From Muricea muricata (Eukaryota; Cnidaria; Anthozoa; Malacalcyonacea; Plexauridae): 64,000 nt of DNA. Within the stretch, counting starts at the first letter, position 1. The number at the start of each line of letters is the position of its first letter. Below are positions 35,410-47,192 of the stretch, in pieces. The notes beneath the pieces are model-generated. The model was not told the origin of the DNA and ran no database searches. It was given only the letters and a program-made list of their open reading frames with translations. The DNA is taken from NCBI GenBank assembly GCA_963855995.1, contig OY979717.1, forward strand, positions 47,582,044-47,646,043. Direction: 5' to 3'. The translations under genes were made by a program, and so were the position numbers.

Positions 35410-35699
35410 ACGTGTTACGTCCAAAAAGAAGCTCAGCTAGGTAGACTACAGTCGTGAAATGGAACATGGCATAGTAGGTGCGCAGAAAAAAAAATTCCTG
35501 TTTTTAATTTTTCTTTTTCAAGTGAGCTGGACGTAAAGTTTTACTGAGAGTTCTCTCACGAGACGTTCCGAGTTCGAATACATTGGCTTTTGAACCCGCA
35601 GGAGTGTTTTATCGGTGACGAAAACACATGTACTGTGCAAACTGAGCAAGTGACTGAAACTGCAGAAACCGCAGGACTTTGTCTGTTTTTATTTCGGGT

Positions 35700-36010
35700 A
35701 GGAGTTCCATGAGCAGATAGGATGCGATCGAGCTTCTGAATGACGGAAATATGACAGAATGATATCATTGGTTACTGGTGAGAAGGTTCTGGAACTGATC
35801 GAACGCTTGTTGTTTGGAGGACGTCCACGTACAAGGTTAGTCGTATTTGGTCAACATATAGAGGTGCAATTGGGAATAAATCGAGAACAATAATTGGTCA
35901 TACCGAGAAAACTAGGAACTTCGTTCATGAGTAATTGTCAGAGGATTGGCTTTGGTGATGGTGCGGACTTTCATGGAGTATCGGGAGACTCCGTTGCTCA
36001 AAAATGCGTA
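35700..36010 (-). pseudogene. Ty3/gypsy reverse transcriptase/RNase H junction remnant
   Basis: Minus-strand pieces in shifting frames read FLGMTNYCSRFIPN and then WTSSKQQAFDQFQNLLTSN, the conserved connection between RT and RNase H in Ty3/gypsy pol. Stops and frameshifts abound. Further parts were not recognised. Confidence 0.55.
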
Positions 36011-36930
36011 GCCAAAAAATCATTACTTGATTTGTTAAATTTGCACCTTTCAGGATTTTAAGTCAGGTTTATGACGCGTAACCGTGCGAAAATGGACTGA
36101 AAATGGCAGATGCACGTGGGCTTGTTGATAGCGTCCAAAAATGATGTCATCACTAACGTTGCATGTGCCGTCTATGTAATAGCTGTTAATTTGCTACAAA
36201 TATTTTTGAATCTTTTATATTGTCGGATAACGTCCTGAAAAACTATTGCCGCGAATGTAGTTTAAGTTTGGTGATCAAACGAGAGGAGAAACCCACGGCG
36301 TTCGGCCTTTTGGCCGGTTCAATACTACCTTCACGTTTATTAAGCTCGATATCTAGCTTTTTCGAAAATGAAACGGAATATACGTCGATGAGGTTGCGTG
36401 GGTGGTGAAACAGAAACATCAATGTGTAATTGTGGTTGGAATCTTTCATCTAGCCAATGCCAGTGAAGAGGTTCGGTTCCACACAATTTCTCAAATTTCC
36501 ACGAGTGTTGATATATAAATGTACTTCACGTTCATCCCTCTCTATACCAGCTACAAAACACTTCATTATGCAGTAAAACAAAAAATTATCTTACAAATTA
36601 TATAAAGATTTTTATATGCAGATTTTTATATAAGGATTTGGCTTATTATGCAAACGTATTTGAAGCCATTTAAAAAACACTTGCCGTGTTGTAAATGATA
36701 TATAATAAGTACGATTGTTTCTGTGAGTGGTGTACTCCACTAAATAAAAATTGTCACATAAAAATTCACATAAAATTTGTTGGTGTAAGCGGAGCTTAAG
36801 TACTCGTGATTTGCTCAGCAAAGCCTCTCGCAGTTGAGTCTTGTAGCTGTAGGCTATGGCTATGCCTATATTATATGAGGCAATTTTTTAATTGCAATAT
36901 AACTTTTCCACATGCTGGCTGTATAAAGTT
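36011..36930. other. Intergenic, nothing recognised
   Basis: Only short open frames of about 60-70 codons without motifs. Confidence 0.35.
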
Positions 36931-36939
36931 GTGAGTGTC

Positions 36940-38030
36940 GCTCACATTCCACTAATCTATTTAGATTGCCGTCACAATAATACACACTATATTATCAGAG
37001 ATGAATAATAGGAAATATGAAGTATGCAAGTGGTGTATGTATGTAGGTGTAAGTATGATGTTGAAGAGCTGTCGTGTGATAACATTACAGCGGATAACAT
37101 ATATGATAACGATTGGCATTCAGTCTTCAAAAACTACTGTACAGTACTCTCCGCAGTCCGCATCTACTATCGTGCTACATCCTGGAAATCACAAGTGTCA
37201 GAGCTGGGAGATATCTTTCATTTTAAAATTCGTCTGGGTCGGAGGTTGCGTTGTGAGACAGTATTTTTCACAGGTTTAATACTGGCATGGTCATGAATAT
37301 TACTGTATGCTTTAATCGCAAGGCAGTTATAATATTGCTGTACCAACTTGTTTTCAAAACGTTTCAGTTTAACCCTCTTTAGATATATGCTATTCACTAG
37401 TTAAGTAAACGAGGCTTCACGTTCGTTCTATGGTGCATGTTAACTAAATATGCGGTAAGGTTTGTTTGTATCTAATAAGTGTAGCGATTTGAAACGGTTT
37501 AGAACTCACGTAAAACTTTGCTTACCCAAATCCTTGAAAAATACGAGATACAATGTCTGAAATACTCGTGACAGGAGGCCAATGTTGTTATAGCTATTTT
37601 TGGATTGTTCCTGCTCTCTGCATCTTAACCAGGGTTGCCAGATCACTGCATTTTTGAGGTAAATCGTCATTAGAGTAGTCAAGTAAACAAAGAAAACAAA
37701 AGGCAAGTACAAAGAAAAACAAAGAGCATTGTTGAAGATTTGGCCTCAAAAATGCAGTGATCTGGCAACCCTGATCTTAACACGTATTCAATACGTCATT
37801 TAGTAGTTAAGCGAGTAAAGCTATTTAAATATGGCAATATTTTTAATTTTTTTTGGTCCTTATTTGTCCAGGACATTAAATGAAACAAATAATTTAACAT
37901 ATTTATTTCACAAAGAATCTTTTTGTTACTTAAACTACTAGATGACGTCATTATGGGTATGGTCTACGTATTGCAAATTATTTGTTTTCGACACTGAAGC
38001 ACTTAATTAACGACGCCTCGCTTGATTTAA
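36940..38030. repeat. Dispersed repeat family R1, copy 3
   Basis: It aligns with 20040-21400 and 7330-7860 (TGCCGTCACAATAATACACA, GATGAATAATAGGAAATATG, ACTCACGTAAAACTTTGCTT). It contains the 144-bp hAT MITE at 37630-37773. Confidence 0.5.
37630..37773. mobile_element. hAT MITE with 30-bp perfect TIRs, copy 1
   Basis: The left end CAGGGTTGCCAGATCACTGC plus ATTTTTGAGG is repeated exactly, inverted, at the right end. ATCTTAAC flanks it on both sides (37622-37629, 37774-37781), a perfect 8-bp target duplication. The related R1 copies at 7760 (ATCTTAAG) and 21304 (ATCTTAAA) carry a single site with no insertion. Confidence 0.85.
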
Positions 38031-38300
38031 TTTGGAATTCTAACACAAAGGCTATACAAAGAGTCGATGCTGAGCGGTCATCACCGAATCGAGACTCAAC
38101 TATACGACGAGGTCATTTGTCATATAACTCCGAGAGAACCTTGTTTTGCCGCATTGGGGTTGATTACGAATAAATTTCTTTGAATTGAATCCAACTGATA
38201 TCGCCTACTTATGCGTCGCTCAGTATATTTAATTGCTAATAAAAATTTAGATAATTGCTAATTTATCGTTATCAGTTTAATTGCTAATTTAGTTAATACA

Positions 38301-38827
38301 CAGGGTGTATAAAAAAAAAGTAATCGAACTTTGATGTGCTCTACGGCGTTCAATATTTAACATACAGAAATAATTCTTACGTAGCTGGAAAGACCAGGCA
38401 ATTTTTAATTGCCTTCGTTTTTATAAAATTTAAAGAAAAATCAAGCAAATACAAATGCGATAAAAATTGCAGGTCGAAATCGCATTTTTTCACCGTTGGG
38501 AGTTTATTGAAAATCTGTTGAATTTTAATCTAATCCGTTGGGAATTTATTAGTGATGTTAATTGTTTCTCGTGCCGATAAATGACTGATGAAATTTTCTT
38601 TTCTTATTCGCTGCCCTAATAATGTTCGGAGATGGAAATATGCCATTTCCACCGGCTATTTTCATTTGATTCGTATTTGCTCAATCTTTCTTCAAATTTC
38701 ACAAAAATGATGACAATCGAAAGCTAAAATCTTGGTCTTTCCGCCTGTGAAAGATTGATTTCTGTAGATTTTATAGTGAACGCGCTAGAGCACTGCAAAG
38801 TTTGATTACCTTTTTTTATACACCCTG
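38301..38827. mobile_element. TIR element with about 50-bp inverted ends
   Basis: The left end CAGGGTGTATAAAAAAAAAG ... AATCGAACTTTGATGTGCTC matches the inverted right end CAGGGTGTATAAAAAAAGGT ... AATCAAACTTTGCAGTGCTC. No transposase was recognised. Related in its first 10 bases to the mariner-like element at 10696. Confidence 0.7.
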
Positions 38828-39129
38828 TATAAGACAATTCATTACTAGAGAGAAAAACTTGTTTGAAGCAGTTTAAATGTGATCCTTACTGATTCTATAG
38901 TAACAGAATTTTTGGTTAATTTGACGCTCGACTTCTTGGTTTTTACCCTCAAACCTCGACAGTGAGATAGACGCTAGAATACAGACTTGTTGAGTACAGC
39001 ATGGGCCGTGTGGGTCGCCACCTACCTATCAAACAGCTGCTGTGATTGACTGATCAAGACAATAAAAGACAATATATAAAACGATAGAAATTGCATTAAA
39101 GAAGGAATCTGATCATGATCACTGTTCAT

Positions 39130-41000
39130 GTATGTCCACTACATACATCTTCTGGCAAGGTTTTTCATCTTACAAATCTCAGGTGGGCTCCGTATACCTC
39201 ATCCGCAACTTGGCTTCTTCCCTGTGGAGGTACAACGACTCTGTTTCCCTAAAAGATAAAATCATCTTGAAAGCTCAGCTCAGCCCATCTCGTCTTAATA
39301 TGGAAATAAGGTTCAAGAGCAAGACCATCCTGCTTGTTAATGAAATTCAAAATGGTAGCGAGCACTGGACGTCTAGTCCACTTCTTTATCTCTTCTGCTC
39401 TTAGGTTATTAATTTATTTTTTGGTAACTAAGGCAACGGTTAGGAGTAGAAGAGGTTAGGGTTAGGCGTTTGATTAAGGTTAAGGGTTAGTGTTAGGGGA
39501 TACTTGGGGATAGGATCATATTAGTGACTGAAACATAAATTGATTACCTGCTCTTACAGGTGTATTCTCTAGAAGCCCCATTCGTAAAATTGTTACGCCT
39601 GGCAATGACGTCGACGTAGGTGTGTCTGAACGGTAATCGACTGAGGCAGGACTGAGGGCATCAGCGTTCGCGTTTTGAATTCCCTCTCTTCCTGAATGCT
39701 CAGGTGTATGTAGCTAAAATGAACCCTTTATTGCATGCGTGCAATGAAAGAGTCTGCCTTAGTGACAAAATTTTGTTAATCGACTTTATTAGACATAGTA
39801 AAAGCATGCCAACCAATATTTTGACGTTATGCATACCTTAAGTAAAAAAAACGTCGGCAAAGGTCCGTCTCATTTTATTAATACGAACGGCGCCCATTTG
39901 TGGTGTAGTCTTGCCTGGGTAAAATACAGATTCGAGGGCTTTGTGGTCTGTCAGTAGAGTAAAATATCGACTATACGGGTATTGGTGGAATTTTCTGGCC
40001 CCAAAGACCATAGCTAACGCCTCTTTATCTAATTGGGAATAACTCATCTCTGTAGATGTCAGCGATCTTGAGGCAAAAGCTATTGGTTGTTTAGTGTTAT
40101 CAGCCACTCAATGAGACACCACCCCCAAACAGTAAGGTAAAGCATCGCAAGCAAGTAACAGTTGCATTTCTGGATCACAATGAACCAATGAATGGGAAGA
40201 CTTCAATAACTCTTTGGATTTCGCGAATGACTCTCGATGCTTCTTTGGCCATTTCCAACTTTTCACCTTTTCCAAAAGGACATTCGAGGCGCCAGAATTG
40301 TGGACAAATTTAGTAAATATTTCTGGTTGTAGTTCATCATTCCGCGATATTATCGAACTTTTAACAATGAAAGTACACTTCTCTTTTCAAGCGTAGCCCA
40401 GCCACAGACAACCGCTTCTAAACCTCCTCTAAATTCGCCAAGGGTTCCACATCATTGCAACAAGAAACCAAGATATCATCCATTCGCACCACCACAAAAG
40501 TGATTTACTGTAATGAGACACCATAGGACAATCGGTTAAATTGGAAAAGCACTTTGTTTGTATTAATTATAGTAAATATCTTTGGTTGGTCTTCTAATGA
40601 AATTTGCTTAACCTTGACTCATGCATGCCCAGTTTACTGAAATCATCGCCAGCATTCAAGGTCGGAAAAAGGTCTTCTGCTCTAGGAATGGGGTAATTAT
40701 ATAACTGTAGCCTTTTATATTCAATGTGACTTTGTAGTCCGTACATATTCGAATTGACTTGTCGTAGTTTACAATAGATATGATCGGCGCTCTCTTTCCC
40801 CAATTCAATTGGATTTCCTGCAGCTAATTTCTACCGATGAGATTTGGGCTATTCCCTTGAACTACTAACACTGGTAGTACCATTTCTTGCTCAACAGACA
40901 TTTTAACCTGAACAGTAACATTCACTTGCCCCTCCCCATATCTGTGTGAAGTCTAAACTTTGTTTCGTTTAGCACCAATCGCAGGTGCTTCTTTTTTGGT
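39130..41000 (-). pseudogene. Ty3/gypsy pol relic (protease end, RT, RNase H, integrase start)
   Basis: Reading the minus strand: LVVQGNSPNLIGRN (protease end, about 40835-40870), YPIPRAEDLFPTL with FSKLGM (RT, about 40630-40700), VVRMDDILVS (RT active site, about 40460-40490), IAFASRSLTSTE and LDKEALAMVFGARKFHQY with TDHKALESVF (RNase H, 39838-40107), NADALS (about 39660), then WAELSFQDDFIF and NRVVVPPQGREE (integrase N-terminus, about 39200-39300). The order is that of Ty3/gypsy pol. Many stops and deletions; no LTR was found. Confidence 0.7.
39435..39500 (+). repeat. Interstitial TTAGGG-like tract
   Basis: Degenerate GGTTAGG, GGTTAGGGTTAGG and AAGGGTTAGTG words in about 65 bp. Confidence 0.5.
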
Positions 41001-41239
41001 GGTTTGCACGCGCATTTTTGGGGGATTACGTCTACCCCTACATCTTTCGCATTCCATGCTTCCTGTTGATCTCTTTGTGATTCATCTCCTGAATGGGGGG
41101 GGGGGGGGGGGCAAAATGTGAGCGCCTGCGGAGCATGCTGCCCAGAAATATTTTTAATTCTAGAGTGCCTCAAATGCGATTTTCCGCTTGAAATTTTTCA
41201 CAAAAAGATCTTACTTTTGAGTATTGAATAGTGCCTAAA

Positions 41240-42035
41240 AGGCATTACTTTTATTGATTTTGTAATCGCAATAATCGATTCCTTTCGTTTTTCTTATGAA
41301 ACTTTTGGTGACATGATGTGATCTTTATTAATTTTATGGTATTACAAAAGCACTCTAGTTTTTCATTCAATACTGTGAACAGGTCAACAAAGGTAGCTCT
41401 TTGTTTCTCGGACTCTGCTTTTTTCAGCACGCCAGTGAGTTCTGATGTTTCCAAAAACGGTAGGCCTCAAGAGAGCGCTTGTGACTGTCAGATTTTTGGT
41501 GTTTTGTCAAAAGGTGTTTTGTTCAGATTTCTTCCAATTACTAAAACCAACTTTGATAAAAGATTGATCACTCTTTGACGAGACCTACAAAAGCAAACGA
41601 AACATGTCACCATTTTAAAAGGAAAATTTGCCAGTTGTAACTGCCAGCTGTAACGTTCTGTGACAGTGTTTTTTATGTTAACTTTACTCGTACTGTTGCA
41701 GAAGAATCTATTTGGAATCACTCACTTATAGCAAACTTCAAATCCAAAAAGTTAGAATTATTCCTCACCTGTGCATTAAATACCCTGCAGTAAAAGCAGA
41801 AAACTTTGTCCACTGATTTAGAGTACTCAAGCCAATCAAACTTTTCGTACCATGGTACTTGAAACCGACGGTTTCGTTTATCGGCAGGGAAGTTATGATC
41901 TTTAGGCTGGCAAGGGCCTTTGCTTATAACTTGATTTTTGGGCTCTTTTCCTGTAGGCAATGGACAGCAAGGGTCATTTAAATAATTCATAAGATCTGTT
42001 GGAGCAAGAGAAGCGTCCGCCACTTGCATATAATG
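41240..42035 (-). pseudogene. hAT-like transposase fragment with TTF-type zinc finger
   Basis: Minus-strand frame 42029-41718 encodes FQVPWYEKFDWLEYSKSVDK followed by VFCFYCRVF, the TTF-type zinc finger found at the N-terminus of ZMYM/ZNF862-like hAT-derived proteins. The frame ends at a plausible donor (ATAA|GTGAGT). After an acceptor-like TTTTGTAG (about 41587) come FIKVGFSNWKK, then in another frame HQKSDSHKRSLEAYRFWKHQ, then ESEKQRATFVDLFTVLNEKL. Frame changes mean decay or unrecognised introns. The catalytic DDE part is missing. Confidence 0.6.
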
Positions 42036-42164
42036 ATGAACTTTTTCAATACTTGATTTTGTGTGAATATATTGGATACTGAATGAAACTACATACTTGG
42101 TCGCGTTTGAATAATGAATAGCTAAATCGAAGTCTTAAAATTCACAGATAAGATTGGTACTGAC

Positions 42165-42360
42165 TGTGACGATGTCTATCGGACTTTGATCACCGGACAA
42201 AGTATTTTAAGGTCACGGGACCCGGAAGTATTATGAAATACTTCGTGTTGTCGTTGTTTTATTTTGGAAAAAGCTACAAGCATGGACTTAGAGAAATAGG
42301 AATGTTTAATATAGGCTTTGTACCATTAAAGAGTTTGTTTTATAGCGCAACATCGTTACA
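42165..42360 (+). repeat. 5' LTR of outer Ty3/gypsy element
   Basis: Starts TGTGACGATGTCTATCGGAC and ends ...GCGCAACATCGTTACA. It matches 53906-54093 over about 188 bp with roughly a dozen or so differences. TGGTGTCAAGAGTGGGATTG directly after it looks like a primer-binding site. No matching target duplication was found at the two outer borders. Confidence 0.8.
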
Positions 42361-42427
42361 TGGTGTCAAGAGTGGGATTGGATTATGTTGTTTCTTTCAA
42401 TCGGCGAGATTCATTGGATAATCTCGC

Positions 42428-43426
42428 TTGTATTCGGAAGTTTTATCCTTCGAGAAGAATAGTAAAATCGCGTCGCCTCTCGGTCTTCCACCGCCTGAAC
42501 CGCTGAAAATACTTGATGGAAATACTTTACTTAAATGGAAAAAGTTTAAAAAAATGTGGACTAATTACGAGAATGCAACTGGAGTATCTGAGAAAGAGGA
42601 TGCAACGAGAGTTGCTACGTTTCTAACTGTAATTAGAAAAGAAGCTGTTGATGTTTATAACACATTCAACTGGGCAAATGAAAGAGATAACCTTAAAATA
42701 GACAGCGTTTTGAAGAAATTTGATGCCTTCTGCAATCCCCGAAAGAACACAATATACGAACGCTATGTGTTTTTCTCAAGAAACCAAGAAAATGGTGAGT
42801 CAATTGCTCATTATGTAACTGTGTTAAAGACAATGTCTAATACATGTGAATTTGGGGACTTAAAAGAGCCGTTAATTCGAGACCGGGTTGTGTTTGGAAT
42901 TCAGGATAATTCAGTCAGAGAAAGGTTAGTGAGAGATCCTGACCTAACCCTACAAACAGCTATTGAAAAAGTGCGTTCAGCTGAATCAACAAATGCACAG
43001 CTAAAACAAATAAAAGCTGACCCCTAGATCGCTGAAGAATCTATACATGCAGTAAAGCTCTCCAAAAACCGTGATCAAGATATATCAATCCCTACAGTAA
43101 ATTGCAAGTACTGCGACAGAAAATACCCAAGGGACAAAAATCAATGCCCAGCATTTGGCGCAAAATGTCAGAAGTGTGGAAAACCTAACCACTTTGCAGC
43201 CAAGTGTAAATCAAAGGCTCGCAAACCAAGAGTATATTATGTCGAAGAAGATGAAGCAAGCTCGGATAATGACTATACTATTAACACTGTAACACATCAT
43301 ATCGGTGCACTGAATACAAAAACAAGCAGGAAAAGTAAGATCCCAAAGCAGGTCTTTGCAAGTAAGAAAGTAAATGACAAAGTAAACATCAAGTTCCAGC
43401 TAGACTGTGGTGCAACATGCATGTAA
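42428..43426 (+). pseudogene. gag: gag and start of protease, outer Ty3/gypsy element
   Basis: The frame is open 42428-43027 (about 199 codons of capsid-like sequence), interrupted by one TAG at 43025-43027 and open again in the same frame to 43426. The second part has two CCHC-type knuckles (CKYCDRKY..CPAFGAKC and CQKCGKPNHFAAKC) and reaches the protease motif LDCGATC. A 4-bp ATGC duplication (43417-43423) shifts the frame at that motif. Knuckle spacing and the DCGAT protease are typical of Mag-like Ty3/gypsy elements. Start codon uncertain; an upstream start from the LTR leader is possible. Confidence 0.7.
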
Positions 43427-46400
43427 TATTCTTCCTTTAAAACAGTATGTTCAAGCGATGGGAAACCCTGAGGACGTCTACTTACAAAGGAGCAATGCCA
43501 CATTAACCATGTACAATGGAACAGTCATGCACCCAGTAGGCAAATGTAAACTTACATGTATTCGACGCAACTCAAAGCTTTACTTGAATTTCAAGTGGTC
43601 GAGTTTTGTTGAAGGTTGTAAGCATGCCGGATTCTTCGAATCAAGCGACTCTGAATATTGTTATGCGGTAAATGCAAAACAAAGTAAGTCACCTATCACC
43701 AAATTAAAAGTTAACAATCAGAAAGTGACATTTACCGTAGACACTGGTTCAACCATTAATATCATTGATGAAAATACCTTTAAAACACTGGGAGACATAA
43801 ATTTGAAAAAAACAAATGTTAAAGCATATCCCTTTAACTCAACCGAGTCAGTAAAAATGAAAGGGAAGTTCCAAACATTGGTTGAATCTCGCAAGCGCAT
43901 TACAGTTGCTACGATATATGTCACAGAACAAGATGGTGGCTGCTTACTTGGTCACAACACAGCACAAGAATTAGGACTCATAAGCTTGCATTTAAACAAG
44001 ATTGGCACGTCAACAAACTTCCGCAAACAAAACAACACAACCAACACTCACCCTGTCAAAGATAAAACTGTACAGAAATTGCTAACTACGCACAAGCGAG
44101 TATTTGAAGGAACTGGGAAACTCCAAAACAGGCAAGTTGAACTTATTGTGGACAGAAGTGTCAAACCAGTCGTACAGCGACAACGAAGAATCCCCTTCCA
44201 TTTACGAGCCAAAGTCAATGGTGAGTTAAATCGCTTGGAAGCAGAAGATATAATCGAGAAAATACCAGACACTGAGGAAACACCTTGGATATCACCAGTA
44301 GTTATAGTACCAAAAAAGGAAGACAAAATTCGTTTATGTGTGGATATGAGGGCAGCAAACAAAGCTATAAAACGAGTTTGCCACCCAATCCCCACAGTAC
44401 GTGACATTTCGATGGATCTCAATGGGGCTAAATTCTTCTCAAAGCTAGACATGTCACAGGCGTACCATCAGCTTGAGCTCGCACCATCATCACGGAACAT
44501 TACAACCTTCATCACACATGCAGGCTTATACCGATTCAAGCGCCTCAACTATGGCACAAATTCGGCTGCCGAAATTTTTCAAAATACCTTGCAGCAAGTT
44601 TTACACGGCATCAATGGCGTCCGTAATATTGCCGATGACATTCTGATATATGGGGCAACATATGAAGAGCACAACAAGGCCCTCAAAGAATGTCTTCAAA
44701 GATTAGAGCTTCATGGATTGACTTTAAACTTAGACAAGTGTAGATTCCTCAAAAACCACTTGGAATTTTTTGGCCTGTTATTCTCGCACGACGGCGTACG
44801 TCCAGACCCCAAGAAAATCTCTGCATTCAATAACACCACCACCCCAACTACAGTTGGTGAAGTAAGAAGCCTTCTAGGTATGGCAAATTATAGCTCACAC
44901 TTTATCTCTAACTTTGCCACGATTACGGAGCCTTTACGGCGGCTGACCCACAAAGAAGCAAAATTTATTTGGGGCAAAGAACAGGAAGATGCCTACCAGA
45001 AGCTAAAAACAGCCTTAGTCAATAGCCCGGTCATGGGCTATTTCGACACAAAAAACGAATCAGAATTAATTGTGGACGCGAGCCCCGTAGGATTGTCCGC
45101 CATCTTGACGCAAAAACCCCCAGGAGAAAATGCTCCATCAAAAATCATCGCCTATGCAAGTCGTGCATTGACACAGACTGAACAAAGATACTGTCAAACA
45201 GAAAAAGAGGCCCTAGCAACTGTTTGGGGGATTGAACACTTCCACTTATACCTGTACGGAGCACCATTTACCCTATACACTGACCATAAAGCACTCGAAC
45301 TGATATTTGCAAACCCCTTGTCTAAACCACCGGCTAGAATTGAACGGTGGTTACTCAGATTACAAGAATACGATTTTAACGTACTGTTCACCGCTGGCAA
45401 CAAAAACCCTGCTGACTTCTTGTCACGGCACCCCACAGAGGGTAGGAAATCAAAACATAACATCGCAGAAGAATACATAAATTTCGTAACAACTGCAGCA
45501 GTACCACACAAAATGAACGTTGAGGAAATTATTCAAGCCACAGAGAAGGATGAAGCTCTGATTGCCCTAAAGAATGCTGTCATGTCAGGCTCGTGGGACA
45601 ACCCTAAAGTAAAACCTTATAGAATGTTAAAGGATGAGATTACCATCGACCACAATAACAAGATACTCCTGCGTGGTACTCGTATTATCATACCAGCATC
45701 ATTACAAAAACGCACCATACAGATCGCCCACGAAGGCCATCAAGGTCAAGCAGGAACAAAAGCCCTCCTATAAGAAACGGTGTGGTTCCCTGGCATGGAT
45801 AAACAGGTTCGGACTGAGTTAGAACATTGTTTAGCTTGTCAAGCCACGGCACAACCTAATCACCCGGAACCGATCAAAACAGCGCCAATGCCTAATAGCC
45901 CGTGGGATAAAGTTAAAATAGACTTTTATGGTCCACTACCAACTGGACAGTATATCTTGGTGGTAATTGATTGTTATTCACGATTTCCCGAAATTGAGAT
46001 ATTGACCACCATATCAGCTCAAAAAGTCATCCCTAAACTAGATAGTATTTTCGCCCGTCATGGTATTCCCTCACACTTAACATCTGATAACGGTCCATCT
46101 TTTCAGAGTCACGAATTCGGACGGTACATGACAGCGATGGGAATTACACACACGACATCGACACCCCTCTGGCCTCAAGGGAACGCTGAAGTAGAGGCGT
46201 TTATGAAGCCATTGGGCAAAGCCATCAAAACAGCATATCTTGAACGTCGACCATGGCAGCAGGAGCTATCGCGCTTTCTACTCACTTACCGTTCAACACC
46301 ACACTCAACCACAAAAGTTCCCCCTGCTCAATTGCTTTACAATCGTGAAATAAGGGGAAAACTTCCGTCGTTACCGAGAAACCACAAGGTTGTCAATCGT

Positions 46401-46892
46401 CACCGTGAAGCCAAAGAAAATCAAATCAAAGCTAAGGATAAAGGTAAAGAATATGCAGATCAACGTAGAGCTACGAAGTCAAGCAATATTAAAGTAGGAG
46501 ATACCGTTATCGTTAAACAGCAAAAGAAAAATAAACTGTCAGCAAACTTTGCAACAACACCATACACAGTTATATCCATCAACGGATCCACCATAGTGGC
46601 TGGAAATAAAGATCACAAAATCACTAGAAATAGCTCGTTTTTCAGGAAGATTCCCAGTGATATAGGAAGTGAAGAAGAAGAAGAATCGGTCATTTCACAA
46701 CCTCTCAGAAGAGAAACCAGAACAGGTCGCCGGGAAGATCGGACTGGAATGCCAGAACAGCAAGATGAAGTAATGCCGCCTAGACGTTCATTAGAACAGC
46801 AAAACGAGGCAGCGCCGACGAGACGATCAACAAGAAATCGAACGCAAACCGAATTCTTTGGGCACCCAATTACCTCTCACGTGATTAATTAG
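43427..46892 (+). pseudogene. pol: Chimeric Ty3/gypsy pol: outer protease start joined in frame to second element's PR-RT-RH-IN
   Basis: An open frame from 43407 carries the outer protease sequence (CNILPLKQYVQ) to about 43600, then without a stop becomes a different element with its own protease (VTFTVDTGSTINII), RT (RLCVDMRAANKAI; active site NIADDILIYG), RNase H (ELIVDASPVGLSA, EKEALATVW, TDHKALE), integrase zinc region, DFYGPLP core, SDNGPSF and NAEVEAF (D, D, E), and a C-terminal arm. One TAA at 45771-45773 breaks the frame before the integrase core. The second element has a 3' LTR but no gag or 5' LTR. Confidence 0.75.
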
Positions 46893-47031
46893 AAGTGCTA
46901 ACAGGGACAGTGACACTGAATTTAACACTACATAGCATAATAATGTAACATTTATATTTATTCTGGTTTTAGTGTACATTAAAATCAGTTTAGGTTATAT
47001 TCCAGTTTTGTTAAAAAAAAAAGAGGAGTGA

Positions 47032-47192
47032 TGTAGCGATCGCTAGATCACTAGAACTCATGCCCCCGCACGGACAGAAATCGGGGGTTCGCGAAGCGGG
47101 TGTAATGGTAGTATACGTTTTATATACGTGGGGAATATAGTTAGACTATGAAATAAAACACATAAAACTTATACGAAATCGCATTCATAACA
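47032..47192 (+). repeat. 3' LTR of second Ty3/gypsy element
   Basis: It begins TGTAGCGATCGCTAGATCAC right after the polypurine tract AAAAAAAAAAGAGGAGTGA and ends CATTCATAACA, TG...CA bounded, about 161 bp. It contains ATGAAATAAAA, a possible polyadenylation signal. No partner LTR exists in the window. Confidence 0.7.

Noticed and set aside
44048-45511. Minus-strand open frames (for example 134 residues at 44048) across the plus-strand pol
   Set aside because: They are antisense shadows of RT and RNase H coding sequence.
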